Origin: Nitzschia sp. DOCU1
Lineage: Eukaryota; Bacillariophyta; Bacillariophyceae; Bacillariales; Bacillariaceae
Assembly (NCBI GenBank): GCA_951394045.1
Contig: OX595986.1
Span: 2,943,534-3,007,533 of the forward strand
Direction: 5' to 3'
DNA: 64,000 nt
Position numbers and translations under genes: made by a program. This document shows positions 1-11,986 of this stretch, one piece after another (position 1 is the first letter of the stretch; the number at the start of each line of letters is the position of its first letter). The notes under the pieces were generated by a model that did not search any database, had not been told where the DNA came from, and was given only the letters and a program-made list of their open reading frames with translations.

Positions 1-27
1 ATACACCCAGGAAAGAAGTCTTCCGCA

Positions 28-1779
28 CTAGTTAAGGGCCAATGCCATGGTTGCTGCCGCAGCACCCACCATTGTCAACACATTTCTAGTGGACAAGAGA
101 GAAACCGCGCCGTCTTCGGAAGGTGTTACATCAGATCCGGTAGCTGATTTTGACTCACAACAGTCTTGTGCGAGGGGCTTTATGGTAGCGCATTCCGTCT
201 CGTTGACGAATGCTTCCAAGAAGTAGCAAGGCAACTCGTATCCTCCAAGCGTAACATTCAGATAAGGGTTTGCCAACTCCCCAGAGCACAGTTGGCACTG
301 GGGGGTATAGGCCTCACAGCAAGTACTAGCGGCAAGGCCTGCAGCAGAGGCGCAAGTATCTTGTCCGATGGAGTAGTTAAAGTAGGCAGCATTCGCCAGG
401 TCGCCACAAGTGGCACCTTCGTAGCCCGCGACCGGAACGTTCAACGCAACGTCATAGTTGGCAGCGGGGATGTAGTTGTAAGGGCCGCAGAGATCACAGA
501 CGTAATTGCAGCAGGCGCTAGACGCTGCAGCGACAACCGCGGGACAGTAGTCCGCGGTGATGGTCTGGAAATAGTAAGCATTGCTGAAAAGATCATAGCA
601 AGTGAACGAGCCAAGTCCATCAATCGCAACTTCAGTGTCGTAGTTGGCTGTGTCAAAGATCGTGCCGGCATCAGGGCACAGGTAGCAATCAGTCACGTTG
701 GCGGCAGGGTTGTAGCACGATCCAACGATCGGAATCAAATCAAGGAGACTACTAGAGGTATTGCCAGCTTTACCACCTGCGTTGGTACAGTTAAAGGTGA
801 TGGAGGTGTAGTTGCCGAAAGGTTTGATTTCACACTTTGCGCAGGGTTGACCGTTGAAAGTAATAGCGCAAGTGTCAGCCTCGAAGTCTTCCTCAAAGCA
901 CACCTTTTGGGCGTAGGGAGCGGCAAACTCAAAGCAGAAGCTGTAACCAGGAGCAGTAAAATTAGAGAACGTGTAATCGACAGTTCGAGTAGCACACGTC
1001 TCGGCGCAACCAGGATAGACAAGACCAAGGCAATAGCCCTCAAAGATTGTGCACGGAATGGTTCCAGTACCAGTCTTATTGTCAAAGGTGGAGCAGTCGC
1101 AATTGTAGTACATGTAGTCGGGAGATGAAGGATCGCAAATGCCTGCGTTCTCGGTCAAGTGGTAGAGACGACGAGAATCGGCATTGGAGCAGAAACCTCC
1201 CATGCTCGAGAGCACACTTGGAACACACTTCTCGCCTTCTTCACACGAAAGGATGCCAACATCAGCAGCGTCGGAAGGAACGCACTCGACAGTACCAAGA
1301 GTGGCCAGAGTGGCAGCTTCGCGGACATTCTTCAAGATGCCGCCCTTGCCAAAGCTCTTGAAAACCTTGGAATTACCGAAAAGATTGCCTTCAGGGGTTT
1401 CACGGGGAACACAGTTTCCACCAAAGACAGTGTCTGGGGATTCTTGGCAGACCCTGCCCTTACCGCAGGATAGGATTCCTACATCAGGGTCCCGAGAACG
1501 AGGATCGCAGGGCTTGGATTCCAAAACGGGCTGATTCACCAAAGCACCATCGATCCTCTTGGCGTTGACGGGGTACTTGCCCTGCGCCCGACGACGAGGC
1601 TGCTTGTTGAGCTTTCGTTGACGCTTGGAGAACGACCCGTCGGCTTCGCGGGGCACGGAAGACAAAAGGCCGGCTAGGTCGAGCGTCAATTGATCATTGC
1701 CGGTAATAAGATCGGCCGCCTTCTCTGAAATGACGGGGATAGTCTGGGCAAGGATTCCTGCTGCGACGACAAACTTCAT
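28..1779 (-). CDS. Secreted cysteine-rich repeat protein, probably surface-anchored
   Basis: Single-exon gene of 583 residues, taken from the first true ATG (1779); the frame stays open upstream only through a TTG. Residues 1-20 form a signal peptide (MKFVVAAGILAQ...). A basic stretch rich in KRQRK and RRR follows at about 50-70, which may be a propeptide or processing region. Two short repeats with the core DVGILSC..G..C come next, then three longer Cys-rich modules with C..C, YD, TC.DL..AY and a closing CC pair. Several N-x-S/T sites support an extracellular fate. The last about 20 residues are hydrophobic and end at the stop, which suggests a GPI-type anchor or C-terminal membrane segment. 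I do not recognise the family beyond diatom-style Cys-rich secreted proteins. A cell-wall or adhesion role is inference only. Confidence 0.8.
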   Translation of the reverse strand: MKFVVAAGILAQTIPVISEKAADLITGNDQLTLDLAGLLSSVPREADGSFSKRQRKLNKQPRRRAQGKYPVNAKRIDGALVNQPVLESKPCDPRSRDPDVGILSCGKGRVCQESPDTVFGGNCVPRETPEGNLFGNSKVFKSFGKGGILKNVREAATLATLGTVECVPSDAADVGILSCEEGEKCVPSVLSSMGGFCSNADSRRLYHLTENAGICDPSSPDYMYYNCDCSTFDNKTGTGTIPCTIFEGYCLGLVYPGCAETCATRTVDYTFSNFTAPGYSFCFEFAAPYAQKVCFEEDFEADTCAITFNGQPCAKCEIKPFGNYTSITFNCTNAGGKAGNTSSSLLDLIPIVGSCYNPAANVTDCYLCPDAGTIFDTANYDTEVAIDGLGSFTCYDLFSNAYYFQTITADYCPAVVAAASSACCNYVCDLCGPYNYIPAANYDVALNVPVAGYEGATCGDLANAAYFNYSIGQDTCASAAGLAASTCCEAYTPQCQLCSGELANPYLNVTLGGYELPCYFLEAFVNETECATIKPLAQDCCESKSATGSDVTPSEDGAVSLLSTRNVLTMVGAAAATMALALN

Positions 1780-2523
1780 GTTACTTTTCTGTGAGGGGTA
1801 CGAAGTTATTGATGCACCTGTATGCTGTTGGTGAAGTGCACTAGAGGCAAGTTGTGCCACCAAACGATGCAAAACTGGGGCTTTCTGGGGCGAGGCGTTG
1901 GAGAGCCAATGCTCTATTTGATGTGTGTCTGTCTTTGGATTTTAACCTTTTACCTGATTGTTCGATAGTACAAAATCCACGTAAAGTCCCATCGAACCAG
2001 TGATTGTCTTCCGGGTATGATACGGACCGTTGCGAAGAACAGAGGATTTGCAGTGATTCCCGCGCACCTCCATCCACTAACAAGAACCAAGCCGAATTAA
2101 CGCGCGCTCCAAACACCGTATTGTTTGAACCGATAATCGTACGAACTTTATGTGGAATACCTGCCTGCTTGTTTTGATCCGTTGATGAATGCCTAAGTAC
2201 GCATCCACATGCAGTTTTTGAAAAAAATGAGCAATAGAATTGGGGGCAAAACGCTCATTTAATGCCATGTGCCCTCGGAATTGTTTAGACTGCTATTCAT
2301 CGCCATTTACGACACAGAGAGGCCATACTGTCTGTCCTTTACCTGTAAATAAACTGACTTTGCGTGCACCTGACATGTGCCTCTCGGTATCATACAATCT
2401 CCGGGTACGCAGCAAAGACGCGCCACAAGAAACTTGATTTGACAATGACGGCGAGAGACGACGCTCCCGCCTGCAAACCACCATTGGTGTATCTTTGAGA
2501 TAACGTAGTCCGGCTCAATTGCA
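1780..2523. promoter_or_regulatory. Divergent intergenic region, no gene seen
   Basis: This gap separates the minus-strand Cys-rich gene from the plus-strand FIGL1 gene, so it should hold both promoters. Short open frames here are unsupported. I see no repeat, RNA gene or recognisable core promoter element. Confidence 0.4.
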
Positions 2524-4988
2524 ATGTCTTCTCCAAATTCTTCTTTAGATTTGGATGTTCAAGTGGAGGAATGGGCAGTTCGATATCGACAGCTCGAAGG
2601 TTCCCTCCAAGAGCAACTTTCCAGCAATGACAACGAAACAATGATGGACCTGATGGTTTCCAAGGCGATTATGACACGAGCAGGCCGACTGGGAGCACTG
2701 CAATGTGCCGCGAAAAAAGGGCCGTCCTCGCAAAGTTTGTTTCATCACACGAGACTTGAAATGGAAAATGATGACGTGCAACTTTGCACGGATCACTGGA
2801 TGCAAAAGGTCGCAGAAAAAGTCAGATCAGCCGTCCCAGCGGCTGGAAACCGAGAGGCAAAGACTTCAGTTGAACGACAAACAAACGACGCGGATGCACT
2901 TTTCGAGGAATATCCGGATTGTGTACGCCCAGGGTGGGCCGAGATGCGATTTTCGGACGGCGATGAATCGAGTAGCGACGAGGACGACGAAAATGTTCAT
3001 GATGGAAAGAGAGCTGCGCGCGAGGCAACTTCCAACAAGAAAGTCAAACAGCCGCTTCATCAAGCTTTAGAACTGCAGCAGAAGCAAAATGCCGTAGCTC
3101 AAGTGCCGCAAGAACGGCCAGCGTCGGCTCATGGACGACCCGGTGCTCCCAGAAACAATCCGTACCAAAAGCAAGTTCGGCAGCAGCCGCCTCCTCCCCC
3201 TACAGAGGCTACTCACCGTCAGCCTGCACACACTTCATCTGGATTTGATTATCCTCCGTCGATTCATCCTCGGAATGAACCGCCCACGGCAGGATCTTGG
3301 GGAAATCAACAGACTGCTTCCCATCAGGGTGCCGTACCAGATCCTTCTCGGTATCCACAACAAACGCAAAGAAACAATGGAAACAGGGCTCCGTCGCGCC
3401 AGCAACCGTATCAATCCACATACACGTCGTCCACGTCCTGGGAAAATCATACAAATCAACAAAATCCATTTTTTACGGCACGAGAAATGGCACAAATTAT
3501 AGTCGATGATGAACCCCAGCAGCACCGCCAGCAGCAGACTCAGCGACAACAACAACAACCGGTTCGAGCAGCAGGAGACTCAAATCCTTATGCCAGTTAC
3601 TATCCTGTGCCGCAGCCTCCAAATATGAATGAGATTGCAGCCGACGACGAGGTGGCCAAAGGAGGTCCTAGTATTCCTGACTCGTTGCGTCGAAAGTTCC
3701 AACCACCTAAACGGGTGGCAGAGGTATGCATTCAGCAATAGTAGTGTTGGCTTTGCCTTTACTCAAAAAAGTATCAAACAACGATGAACGTGTTGAACAA
3801 ACTCTCATCTGTCGTCTCTTGTCCCCCATGACAGCCAGCAAACTCAAACAACAATGGCAAGCGTAAGCCTTCTGGCTTTGCGCCTTCTGCTAAAGGCGGT
3901 GGTGTTCAAACCACGAGACCATCGAGCTCGTCCGGTCGAAGCGGTGATGATGACGACGACGAGTTACCTGAGGAACTACAGCATCTTGACAAGGAACTAG
4001 TCAAGAAGATTCAAAATGAAATTATGGAATCCGGGGACACTGTGACATTTGATGACATCGCAGGACTTGAGGATGCAAAACAAACTGTTCAAGAAGTTGT
4101 CTGTTGGCCCATGAAGCGCCCTGACCTCTTCACGGGCTTGCGCCGTGCACCCAATGGACTATTGTTGTATGGACCCCCAGGTACCGGTACGTTACTCTAC
4201 GCATTTGTTTGTTCGGGAGCAATCGACATTGTAGAGGTCTCACACAGCCTCGATCCTCAGGTAAGACGCTCATTGGAAAAGCAATTGCTCATGAGAGTGG
4301 AGCAACATTCTTCTCTATTTCTAGTTCTTCCTTGACAAGCAAATGGATCGGGGAGGGAGAAAAGCTGGTCAAGACACTCTTCGCCGTTGCAGCTTATCGG
4401 GAACCTGCTGTCGTTTTTATTGATGAAATCGATTCACTGTTGACTCAGCGCAGCGCTAATGAAAATGAGGCGAGTCGGCGGATCAAAACGGAGTTTCTCG
4501 TCCAGCTTGATGGTACTGGAACATCGGGACAAGGCAGAGTCTTGGTGATTGGAGCAACGAACAAACCACAAGAACTTGACGAAGCAGCGCGCCGTCGTTT
4601 TACAAAACGATTGTACATCCCACTTCCGGTAGAGGAAGATCGTCGAATTCTTATCCACGTAATGCTCAAGAAGAACAATCATCAGTTGACAGAACTAGAT
4701 ATCTCCAGTCTCGCCAAAGATACGGAAGGCTTCAGTGGCGCGGATTTGAAGGCGCTCTGCACTGATGCTGCCATGGGGCCGATTCGTCAACTCGGGCCTA
4801 GGGCCTTGGAGGTCCAAGTGACAGATGTCCCGCCCATTACGTTCAAGCATTTCAAGCGGTCGCTCAAAGGGACCAAGCCAAGCGTGGCACCTTCCGACCT
4901 GGTGCAGTATGAAGAATGGGATAAAATCTATGGAAGCAAGCGTGCATCGGAAGAAGATGATGATGATGATGACGACAACGACGAATAA
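2524..4988 (+). CDS. FIGL1: Fidgetin-like 1 AAA ATPase
   Basis: Three exons, 2524-3723, 3835-4186 and 4261-4988, give 759 residues; both introns are GT-AG and the frame is kept. The first 460 residues are low complexity, Gln/Pro-rich, with an acidic run (DDDDDE) just before the ATPase. The meiotic-clade AAA module starts at about residue 470 (FDDIAGLEDAK). Walker A GPPGTGKT is at 513-520, split by intron 2 within the second Gly codon. Walker B VVFIDEID is at 568-575, followed by ARRRFTKRLYIPLP and a C-terminal helix typical of FIGL1/spastin/katanin (SVAPSDLVQYEEWDKIYG). The order LTSKWIGEGEK and FLVQLDGT matches FIGL1 more closely than katanin or spastin. FIGL1 disassembles RAD51 filaments and limits crossovers in other eukaryotes. 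A KPSGFAP motif upstream of the ATPase might be a RAD51-binding patch, but this is a guess. An acidic tail (EEDDDDDDDNDE) closes the protein. Confidence 0.9.
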
Positions 4989-5469
4989 ATTCTTGCACGA
5001 ACTGTCGCTTCACCTCGAGGAAACCGCTATGCGTACGGCCGGCAGCTACTGTAACATCCACAAAGGAACATTCTTTCATGATGGCCAATAGGCTGGTATC
5101 ATAGTATAACATCGAATGATATGAATAGCACAGCACCGATGATAGTGGTCAAAGGGGTCAACGTTGCCTACCTCATCACCCAAACGGCTGGGGTGGCACG
5201 CTATTCGACTGTAGACATAGCTACTACACTGTAAAGAGCGATTCGGTGGTGGAAGGTTCTCATCCCCTACTACAAAGGCCCATTTCGACCACCTCAAATC
5301 TATAGTACTATGGCGATGAAATGGATAGCAATTTCCATTTTTGAGTGTTCAAGAGTCGGGCACTACGATCAGCTCTTCTTCCTGATGACTGAGCAGCTTG
5401 CTATCAGTTTAAATATAACGCCTGGTCGTCATTAATGCTAGTAGCGACTTGTCAATCACGCAGTCTTTT
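4989..5469. other. Convergent 3' intergenic region
   Basis: About 480 bp lie between the stop codons of FIGL1 (plus) and the AP2/FHA gene (minus). It should hold both 3' ends. I see no gene or repeat in it. Confidence 0.4.
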
Positions 5470-8400
5470 TCAACTGTCGGCTGGAAGCAAGAATACAAAC
5501 ACTCGCGGGCCAACTGTGCAAATGTCTTCGTTAAAAAGGGGGAAGCTGCCCATCGCCGGTGTGATCCGTTGGCCATTCATTGTCACGACATCGTCATCTG
5601 ATAGCGCAGAAAATTGGAAATCGCCGGACTGGGTCGGCATATAACGAATTGATGCCGCGGATTCGCCGCAAAACTTTGGGCTGCCTCCAATATGGCAATC
5701 AATTGTCCCGACTGCACCTCCAATCGGAGGAGGTCCCAAGTTGAAAGATGTGTAAACTCTTTGGGTACGATAGCTCGCACAGCCAAGAATGGTGGTAGTT
5801 CCCTGCACCAGAGTCCTGAAACTCTCATTGTCACCCTTCGGACCAAACTGGGCAGCTAGTGTCGACTCGGCTTTCTTGGCATCGTCCTCCGCTTCGAAAT
5901 ATCGACTAGCGAGACAAGTTTCGGGGAACCACCCAAATAACGAAGGCGAAAGACCAAGCAACATTGCCCCGCCAAGGAACGGAGTTGTCAGTGATGAGAC
6001 TGGTGCGCAAGGGCGAAAGTCGCTCCTGACTGGGGCAGGATTAAGAACGTCTGTCAAAGCGTAGCTGAGCTGGCGTGCTGCGATTAATCGCCTTGCCATC
6101 CCTTCAGCAAGCTCAATATCACTTAGTTCAACGTAGGCAGGACGAGGGCCCAAAACTGTTGCGCGCCCCGTGCTCTTGGCCAAGATCGGAGCAAGGCTCT
6201 CCTTGTCTGCTACTGCCCTGGGCTTCTTCCTTTCTGCGCCAATATCGTCCTTCGCAGCTCGTTTTCTTTTGGGTGCCTTTTCTTCCTTCTTTTCACTGTT
6301 TCCACCCTGCTGGTCGTCATCATCCTTCCCGCCTTTCTTTCCGGGCTTTCGCTTCACCACCGGCTTTTTTTCTGGTTTGGGAGGTGCGGGAGGGGCGATA
6401 CCTGCAGCAATATCTCGCTTCTCCTTTTCATAGGCAGCAGCTGCTTCTTCCCCCTCTTTTTGGGCTTGCTTTGTAGCTTCTTCGCCGTACAAAATCAAGT
6501 GTGCCCAAGCTGCAAGAACAGGCCAGGGTGTGAGCACGCATGGCAACCGACGCCCTGTACCCAGTATTTAAAACATCTTGCTTACCATAAATAGCAGCTG
6601 CATCCCACTCTGAATCAAACGTTCCCAGATAGTGATTCACTCCCATAAAAGAGATCTGGCTTTGCCATCGATCGTGCCCCTTTCTGGCCTGTCGACAAAC
6701 TCCTCGGTATGCATAGACATGCCTCTTCGAGTTACCACCAGTCCGAGACGTTTGTCGTGGATCACGTAGAAGTGGTTTGACATCGGGTGGCAAGTCCTAA
6801 ACCAGAACAAACTGATCTGAGCTCACGGCGTGTCAAAGCAATGAATACGAATGCAAATATAACTCACCTTGATGTTGATGACTGAAAGTGCCGGAACCAC
6901 GCTCGCTGCACCCCCACCGAGCCCAGTTGTCGATGACGTTGACACGTCTTCGTAAACAACTCGGGTTCCATCAGGCTTGTAGTTGTACTCGACTTTCCCT
7001 TTCGGGTTCCTTGACTTGAGAACTTCGTCGTGCTTTTTCGCGGCCTCATCTACGCTAGGAAACAACATATCCTTGTTTTCTTCCTTCAACCGTTCGCCCT
7101 TTATCTTGACAAAATACTTGCCAGCCTGGTTTACCCAAACGCCACGGTAACCAGATACTCGAATTGAACCATCAGCATCCTTTTCTTCGGTTGTACTTGC
7201 CGCAGGCTTCGAACCCTTCTTTTTCCCAACGACGCCAGCTGGACCAGTTTTGCCTACTTTGGAAGACCCTGTTCCGCTCGCCAAAGGTGCGGTGGGACTG
7301 TCGTTTTCGGCAAGTGCTGAGATGACACAAAGAGGCATGTCAGAGGGAAGGCAGACGGCTAAAGCAAAGAAACGTAAGAACTTACCGTTTGTAGGCTGTC
7401 CGCATGATCTCTCGTGGTGTGTTCTGGCTTGACTGGTAACACAGTCGCTTCCACAGGTACGGCACAGCCATGTTCCTGGGGGTGCATGAAGCGCCGATAA
7501 ATGCTGACGAAGACCTTGCTCCGAACCAAAATGCCGTCCACATCGTACTGCCAACCGATAGGCCAACGTTCCGGCTACCTGCCCCGTGGCTCCGGTCGTG
7601 GTAGTGGAAGATGCCGTGACAATCTCTTCACACAAATGCCCATAAACACCAGAAGCTCTCATGGCGTCCAAAATAGGCTGGAAGCTGGCAATTCCAACTT
7701 CGTAGCGCAGCCATGAATCCTCGTATCTACCCAGCCATTGGAGTGCCGATCTTCGTGACTGGGCCACTTTTCCATCACTCACGAAAACTTCATCCAAAAT
7801 GACTTCCGGAACTGGATCTTCAACGCGATTGGACGCTGGTAGGTTTCCATTTAGTGCTTGCATTGCCAGCTTGTAGAGGTTCTGTTCTTCGCTTTTCGGG
7901 GCGTGGACTACAACTGACCGAGTGAGCAGTTTTCGAAAGTGCTTCATGCTTGCGGCATCATTGGAAATTCTGCTGCGATCCCATTCTTCTCGTACAGTAT
8001 CCGCAAAATGTGGGGCCACAAAATTCACTAGTCCAGTGACGGGAAGAACATCCGAGGTTGCACGGCCTCGCGAGTCAATCGTCGAAGTGGTCAGGATCCT
8101 ATGGCGGGCAGTCAGTCCGATCCAAGCATCTCTGAGTGTATCTTCGTCTAGATCATCTACACCAAAGTCCAAGTCCTTGGGTGTTGCACCAGCGAGGCCC
8201 ATCTGATGATCACTCTTGCTGAAAAAGGCCGAGTCCCAAATAGTTCCCAGTTGTGAGTTGACATCCACCTGGGCCGCTGCCAACACCGAGGCACCATCAT
8301 CGACTACAACAGCTTCAAATGGCATCTGGCAGAAATGTAAATAGTCCTGCAAGAAGTGAGCATACGAAGTGATGATAACGTGGAATGGTGATTCCGCCAA

Positions 8401-9642
8401 TCCAGTCGCATTGGGAAATTGCTTTCGTATTCGTCTTCGTTTTCCCCGTTCTCCTTCGTACTTGAGCGCCCGAAGGTGTTCCGTATCAACCGTAGACATG
8501 AGCCGTAAGTGACTATTTACAGCCCGGAACTCCTTGGCAAAACGATCGATATCTGGTTGCACAGTAATGATCAAATGCGGCCCATAGTTGTCATTTTGAA
8601 TAGCCAGCTCTTGTAACAAGTTGGCGATGCGTCCATGTCGGCTTTTCCACTTTGTATCATGGAACACTGCGTGCCCCACACCAGTCTGCAGGACTGATAT
8701 CAACCGAGGTAGGCAAGTCTTGGTCCAAACTTCAGTAATACTCCCCTCCTTGGGGTCAAACTCGTGCTCTTCCAATGGATCCTTGTCCTCATCTTCGTCT
8801 TCCTCTTTCCAGGCAAAGGGATTCTTCACCTGCAAGACAGACGTAGGAGATCGATCGTATCGGATATTGTCTTTTCGATATTGATAGCGTCGTTGCGATC
8901 GTCGGGCCGCATTCGTAGCCAACGAGGCGATTCGCTGGCCCAAGGTCTGGGCTTCCACCACCACAGCTCCCATATTGCTAACCGTATTTTTGGTTCCTTC
9001 TGCGGCCTTGTTTGGATTTTGTGGCACATCCGCGACATCTAACACCTCCAGACCAGGTAACGGCGGCGTCAGTGCATCAAAGGCAACATTGGCCGCCGTA
9101 CAAAGAATGGCTCGAGAATTCGTCAGCCGGGAATCCAAAGCTGCCGCCGAAGACGCCGGAGTATTGCGCGTAAATTTGGGTGTGTTGTCGGCCTTTTTGG
9201 CAGATTTTCCACGGGATGTTGGGCCGCTAGTAGTAACTACGCCGACCACACTGTCCGAAGCCTTGCGTTTGGTAGGATCCTTATTGTCGTTGGCTCGTAC
9301 CATGCTAATCGCACGGATTCGTTCCAAGGCAGGAATATCATCCAATTCTTTCGGGAGATCTTCTTCATCGATCGACTCGAGATCTCCATCGTCATCGGTC
9401 TTGTCCAGAGTGTCTAGAATACAGCAGGCGGCAGCTTCAAAGGAACTACGCACCACCGCAGCCTTGTCGCGGCGCAGCCGAGCCAAGCACGTATCCATGT
9501 CAAAGTGCTCTGACAAGGTGAGCGTCTCGCTGCTCTTGGGCTCCACCTCGCGTTGAGCGGGCAACTCAAGGGCGACATCTCGAACCCTCCAAGATTCGGA
9601 TTTCACGGGAGACGGCAAGGGGGATGCACTCAACACCTCCAT
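5470..9642 (-). CDS. Fusion of degenerate INO80-like ATPase, C2H2 finger, two AP2 domains and FHA-like domain
   Basis: Four exons (9642-7386, 7316-6868, 6796-6586, 6509-5470) give 1318 residues; the three introns (69, 71, 76 nt) are GT-AG. Start is the first ATG. Residues about 310-600 align by eye with SNF2/INO80 lobe 1: YGPHLIITVQ and FHVIITSYAHFLQDY correspond to the WGPFLVV... and FHVLVTSY... segments. Walker A is absent and the DEAQ-type box reads VVVDDGAS, so ATPase activity is unlikely. A C2H2 finger follows (CGRHF...H...H, then C..C...H...C, about 699-745). AP2 domain 1 (GYRGVWV...) is at about 804-853. AP2 domain 2 (YRGVCRQ..., LGTFDSEWDAAAIY) is at about 930-984, spans intron 3 and fits the canonical AP2 pattern. 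A Lys-rich linker leads to a C-terminal region (about 1230-1318) resembling the MCRS1-type FHA domain (TIDCHIGG, VTMNGQRI, FVFLLP). A chromatin or DNA-binding regulator is the likely role. Confidence 0.8.
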
Positions 9643-10216
9643 GTTCACTCTTTCGAATCAGTCAATGCTGATCGGATTGCCTCCAATGAAAAAGATACGA
9701 TATACACAATACTGGTAATGATTAGACAAACTCCCTGTTGTACAACCCGAGAGAAACAAGCAAAAATCTGTTGTGCCTTGACGAGGAAAGCGTTGAAATC
9801 TGCATCCGTGTCCCCGCCCTGCGGCTGTCCACGGACCGCCGCGTGGCTCCTTTCGTTGCGCCGTCATCGTCGGATGGTTGTGGATTTCACATACTTCCGA
9901 TCTCGTCGCTCTGCGGGCTTGTGTGTGGTAGACCGGCCGGCGCACGCGGCAGCCGGACGAAGATTTACCTCCTGCCTAGCCTCCAAGCAAGCCACGACTA
10001 CATCGACACAACAAAGTCACACATTTGCATCGTGGGTCATTTCGCAGAAAGACTTGATGCCAAAAGTTTTCGAGGAAGATCGTTAATCGTCATCCCACGA
10101 CCATGACAAAAGGGTGAAGTGAAGACCTCTAGGATTCCACCCACTGTTATTCTGCTGTAATAGTAGCCCCAGACTTCTGCGATACTGGAGCACGTTCGTT
10201 AACTAGAAAGATCGAT
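9643..10216. promoter_or_regulatory. Divergent promoter region
   Basis: This 574 bp gap lies between the AP2/FHA fusion gene (minus) and the ENTH adaptor (plus). A 122-codon plus-strand open frame crosses part of it (9738-10106) but its sequence has no recognisable protein character. No other structure seen. Confidence 0.4.
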
Positions 10217-11986
10217 ATGAATATTTTTGGACAACCCCCGACTGTCTCCCAGGCAGAGAAGGAGCTCCGACCACTCCTTCTGGATGATGGGTGCCAAGTC
10301 TTATCGTCCTTTGAATTGAACAAAATTGCTTCTTTGACGTATGGGGATCTTGTCTGTGATGAAATGTTTGAGCTCATGGAGAACATTGTGGCTCAGCCGC
10401 TGAATTACACAACTTTGACAGTCCAAAAGACGCTGGTCGTTCTCAAGCACGTTTTGGTGTATGGCTCTGAAAAGTGTGTCAATAGTGGATATGGGATCGG
10501 AAAATTTATCGAAAATTTGACAACTTTTAATACGGTCCTAGCGGCTCAGCAACAAAAGGGCGCCAACGCCTTTTTTCAACGATTGCAAGGTGGAGGCGTC
10601 GATCGGGGTGGACCCATCCGCGACGCTGCCAAGGGAGTACATGAACTACTCAAAAATATTAATGATCTACAGCGGATACGGAATGAAAGTGCCAGTCAGA
10701 ATTCACTCGTGCCGATTGGAGATGATAAAGTTGCCTTTATTACCGATGAGGTTCGACATTACATTTTGAAAAAGAAGATTGAGCAACAGCATCAAATCGA
10801 AATTCGATCCAACCTCGCCAAGTCAGAAGGTGGTTTTGGTGGTGGCTATATGACCAAGGATGGAAAGAGTGTGGTGGGGGCTGCTCATGGGATTGAAGAA
10901 ATGATCAAAATGGCGCAGCGCGAGAAAAAGAAATTTAGTGACAGTGGCATGATGCAGGGCAACTCTGCGGAGGAACGGATTTTGCGAGAATTGTTAGAGG
11001 AGGCAAAGCGGGAGAAAGAAGAAGCTGCGCGGGAAGCTGCTGCCAGAAATGAGGATTTGCTTACGTCGTCGTTTGGGGCGAATCCGGCCTCGCAGCCTTC
11101 GGGCGACGTGGACTTGTTGGATTTTTCAACTCCTGTACAAAGTGCACAAGCTCCCGCTCCAAGTCGCTCGACAGGAGATCTTCTGGGAGATTTTGGAACT
11201 GGCAACTTGCTGGGATCTGCCACTTCTGCTGATGACGACTTGCTTGGTTTGGCGGGTGCTGGACAACACCAACCTAGTGGTGGACTCCTCGATTTGGCGC
11301 CAGTAACGCCTTCTTCACTATCGGGATGGGACGGAGGGCTTGGGGGTGGAAACGGCCTTCTCGCTCTTGGCGTTTCCACCACGCCTGTCGCGCCTCCTCC
11401 AGTAGATCCGTTTGCGTCAATGCTAATACCGCAGCAACCGCTTCCTTTGAGTGCCATCAATCCAAACCTTACGAGTGCAAACGACATGGGACAGCTTTCC
11501 GGCATGATCAACACTCTTGCCATTGGTCCATCTAGTACGCCATCGACGATGAATCCGAAAGAGGATCGATTTGCTGCGCTGGATGCCCTCGCATCGACGG
11601 GTATCCAACCTGCCAAGGTCACAGCTTTGGATGCCACTTTGGCAGAGAATCGTTTGCTCTCTGGCAGCGGCATATCTTCCTCCTCCAATGGATTTTCGGC
11701 TGGAATGTCGTATTCTCATCAACCTCCCCCGCCGATTCCGCCCAGTATGCCACCGCCGCCCCCATCCCCATATGACGACGTACCAGCCTTTGCAATGGGC
11801 ACAATGCCTTCGTCCATAGAACCAATGATCGCACCAGGTACGGGACAGGTTGCTGCTGCATATGGTGGAGGAGCCCATGATGACGATGATAACCCTTGGG
11901 TCATGGGTGGAACTACAGGAGCGGGTCTTCAGCCACTGGCAGCAGCGCCGGCCGTGCCCCCGCCTCCCCCGCCGCCAGAGCAATAA
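10217..11986 (+). CDS. ENTH/ANTH-domain clathrin adaptor-like protein
   Basis: Single exon, 589 residues from the first ATG. The N-terminal about 150 residues have the all-helical ENTH/VHS-type pattern (TTLTVQKTLVVLKHVLVYGSEKCV, shown here only as TTLTVQKTLVVLKH). A charged coiled-coil segment rich in KREKEEAAREAA lies at about 250-285. The second half is disordered with repeated clathrin-box-like and DLL motifs (DLLDFS, DLLGDF, DDLLGLA, GLLDLA) and ends in a Pro-rich tail (PPPPPPPEQ). ENTH proteins bind phosphoinositides and recruit clathrin and adaptors at endosomes, the trans-Golgi or the plasma membrane. The motif set fits that role. Which compartment it serves cannot be told from sequence. 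No NPF motif was noticed. Confidence 0.85.
   Translation: MNIFGQPPTVSQAEKELRPLLLDDGCQVLSSFELNKIASLTYGDLVCDEMFELMENIVAQPLNYTTLTVQKTLVVLKHVLVYGSEKCVNSGYGIGKFIENLTTFNTVLAAQQQKGANAFFQRLQGGGVDRGGPIRDAAKGVHELLKNINDLQRIRNESASQNSLVPIGDDKVAFITDEVRHYILKKKIEQQHQIEIRSNLAKSEGGFGGGYMTKDGKSVVGAAHGIEEMIKMAQREKKKFSDSGMMQGNSAEERILRELLEEAKREKEEAAREAAARNEDLLTSSFGANPASQPSGDVDLLDFSTPVQSAQAPAPSRSTGDLLGDFGTGNLLGSATSADDDLLGLAGAGQHQPSGGLLDLAPVTPSSLSGWDGGLGGGNGLLALGVSTTPVAPPPVDPFASMLIPQQPLPLSAINPNLTSANDMGQLSGMINTLAIGPSSTPSTMNPKEDRFAALDALASTGIQPAKVTALDATLAENRLLSGSGISSSSNGFSAGMSYSHQPPPPIPPSMPPPPPSPYDDVPAFAMGTMPSSIEPMIAPGTGQVAAAYGGGAHDDDDNPWVMGGTTGAGLQPLAAAPAVPPPPPPPEQ

Noticed and set aside
166..1128. Plus-strand 320-codon open frame opposite the Cys-rich gene
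   Set aside because: Shadow frame; the minus strand has the signal peptide, ordered Cys and glycosylation sites.
9738..10106. Plus-strand 122-codon open frame
   Set aside because: No domain or leader; overlaps another open frame, and lies in the promoter gap of two clear genes.
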